NCBI GenBank assembly: GCA_030613795.1
Contig: JAUWLG010000089.1
Coordinates: 1 to 6,131, forward strand
Source: Helicobacteraceae bacterium
GTDB lineage: Bacteria; Campylobacterota; Campylobacteria; Campylobacterales; Sulfurimonadaceae
DNA: 6,131 bases
Direction: 5' to 3'
The position numbers were made by a program, and so were the translations under genes. The number at the start of each line of letters is the position of its first letter. The stretch's first letter is position 1. Below the pieces are notes generated by a model, which was not told the origin of the DNA, did no database searches, and saw nothing but the letters and a program-made list of their open reading frames with translations. Shown one piece after another: positions 5,870 to 6,131 of the stretch.

Positions 5870-5878
5870 ATTTTAGCA
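5870..5878 (-). promoter_or_regulatory. Possible fdh promoter, extended -10
   Basis: The minus strand reads TGCTAAAAT, an extended -10 box nearly identical to the one before luxS. It would give a leader of about 60 bases. No -35 box is seen; the palindrome GTCGCGAC at 5893-5900 lies in that position and might be an operator. The spacer 5802-5997 holds no gene that I can see. Confidence 0.4.
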
Positions 5879-5997
5879 AGTTAGTGTACAGTGTCGCGAC
5901 TTAATAAGTTTGAAAGAGAGAGAAAAACGGTAGGGTTTAAACAATTTATAAGCGTAACTGAGAAAAAAAATTGCCATCTTTTTAGAGAGAAAAAGTG

Positions 5998-6023
5998 CTC
6001 ATAACACCATAAAATGTTATGAG
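5998..6023 (-). terminator. Terminator of hom
   Basis: CTCATAACA (5998-6006) and TGTTATGAG (6015-6023) form a perfect 9-bp stem with an 8-base loop. On the minus strand it is followed by CACTTTTTC, and it lies 10 bases beyond the hom stop. It should separate hom from the downstream fdh gene, which then needs its own promoter. Confidence 0.65.
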
Positions 6024-6033
6024 TGAAAAGTCA

Positions 6034-6131
6034 TTAGACGATTCTGATCATTACTGGTTTTGCTGCAACAAAGTCCAGCTTTTCTATGACTGCAATAACA
6101 TCTTGAATATTACGCTCAACCGCCATATGTG
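6034..6131 (-). CDS. hom: Homoserine dehydrogenase, C-terminal end (partial)
   Basis: Thirty-one full codons are visible, ending HMAVERNIQDVIAVIEKLD then FVAAKPVMIRIV and a TAA, with TGA directly after. The pattern 'tH..eE.n.q.ai..ie.ld.v..kp.miRi' fits the end of the C-terminal ACT domain of bacterial homoserine dehydrogenase, which senses threonine in that family; the enzyme reduces aspartate semialdehyde to homoserine. The first two visible bases, CA, would complete ACA (Thr), giving the usual TH. Location next to yraN supports the call, as hom and a UPF0102 gene are neighbours in Helicobacter and Campylobacter. The catalytic part lies outside the window, so the name depends on a short stretch. 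Confidence 0.6.
   Translation of the reverse strand, partial: HMAVERNIQDVIAVIEKLDFVAAKPVMIRIV

Overview
The window looks like chromosomal DNA from a campylobacterotan (epsilonproteobacterial) bacterium, most likely a free-living Sulfurimonas/Sulfurovum-type organism. The base composition is moderately AT-rich and genes are tightly packed with short or overlapping junctions. A homoserine dehydrogenase end and a YraN/UPF0102 gene lie near each other; I recall these as adjacent genes in Helicobacter and Campylobacter. The genus is inference; no rRNA or other marker gene is present.

Left part, minus strand (1-1349): a probable operon reading leftwards. It is luxS (S-ribosylhomocysteine lyase), then a 100-residue protein with a loose NifX/NifB-like look, then a 164-residue protein with a degenerate methyltransferase-like fold, then the first 11 codons of an unidentified gene that leaves the window. 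Junctions are 2 nt, 17 nt and an 11-nt overlap. The divergent spacer at 1350-1447 carries promoters in both directions.

Middle, plus strand (1448-3096): a stand-alone class II aldolase of the type usually fused to a short-chain dehydrogenase, a hairpin-rich spacer with a perfect 11-bp bidirectional terminator and a possible 50-codon ORF, and a small antibiotic-biosynthesis-monooxygenase (ABM) protein. A spacer with a 90-bp element bounded by 9-bp inverted repeats separates this from the convergent right part.

Right part, minus strand (3328-6131): read leftwards, it holds the C-terminus of homoserine dehydrogenase (ACT domain), its terminator, a promoter region, a cytoplasmic cysteine-type formate dehydrogenase catalytic subunit, a 29-codon ORF resembling a worn copy of the yraN start, and yraN itself. 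The formate dehydrogenase thus sits between two genes that are neighbours in relatives, and the short yraN-like copy lies at its downstream edge. This is the most suggestive sign of rearrangement in the window.

I see no clearly new defence, mobile or CRISPR system. The points most worth following are the fdh insertion with its yraN-like scar, the LuxS-linked unknown genes, the structured spacer after the aldolase and the inverted-repeat element.
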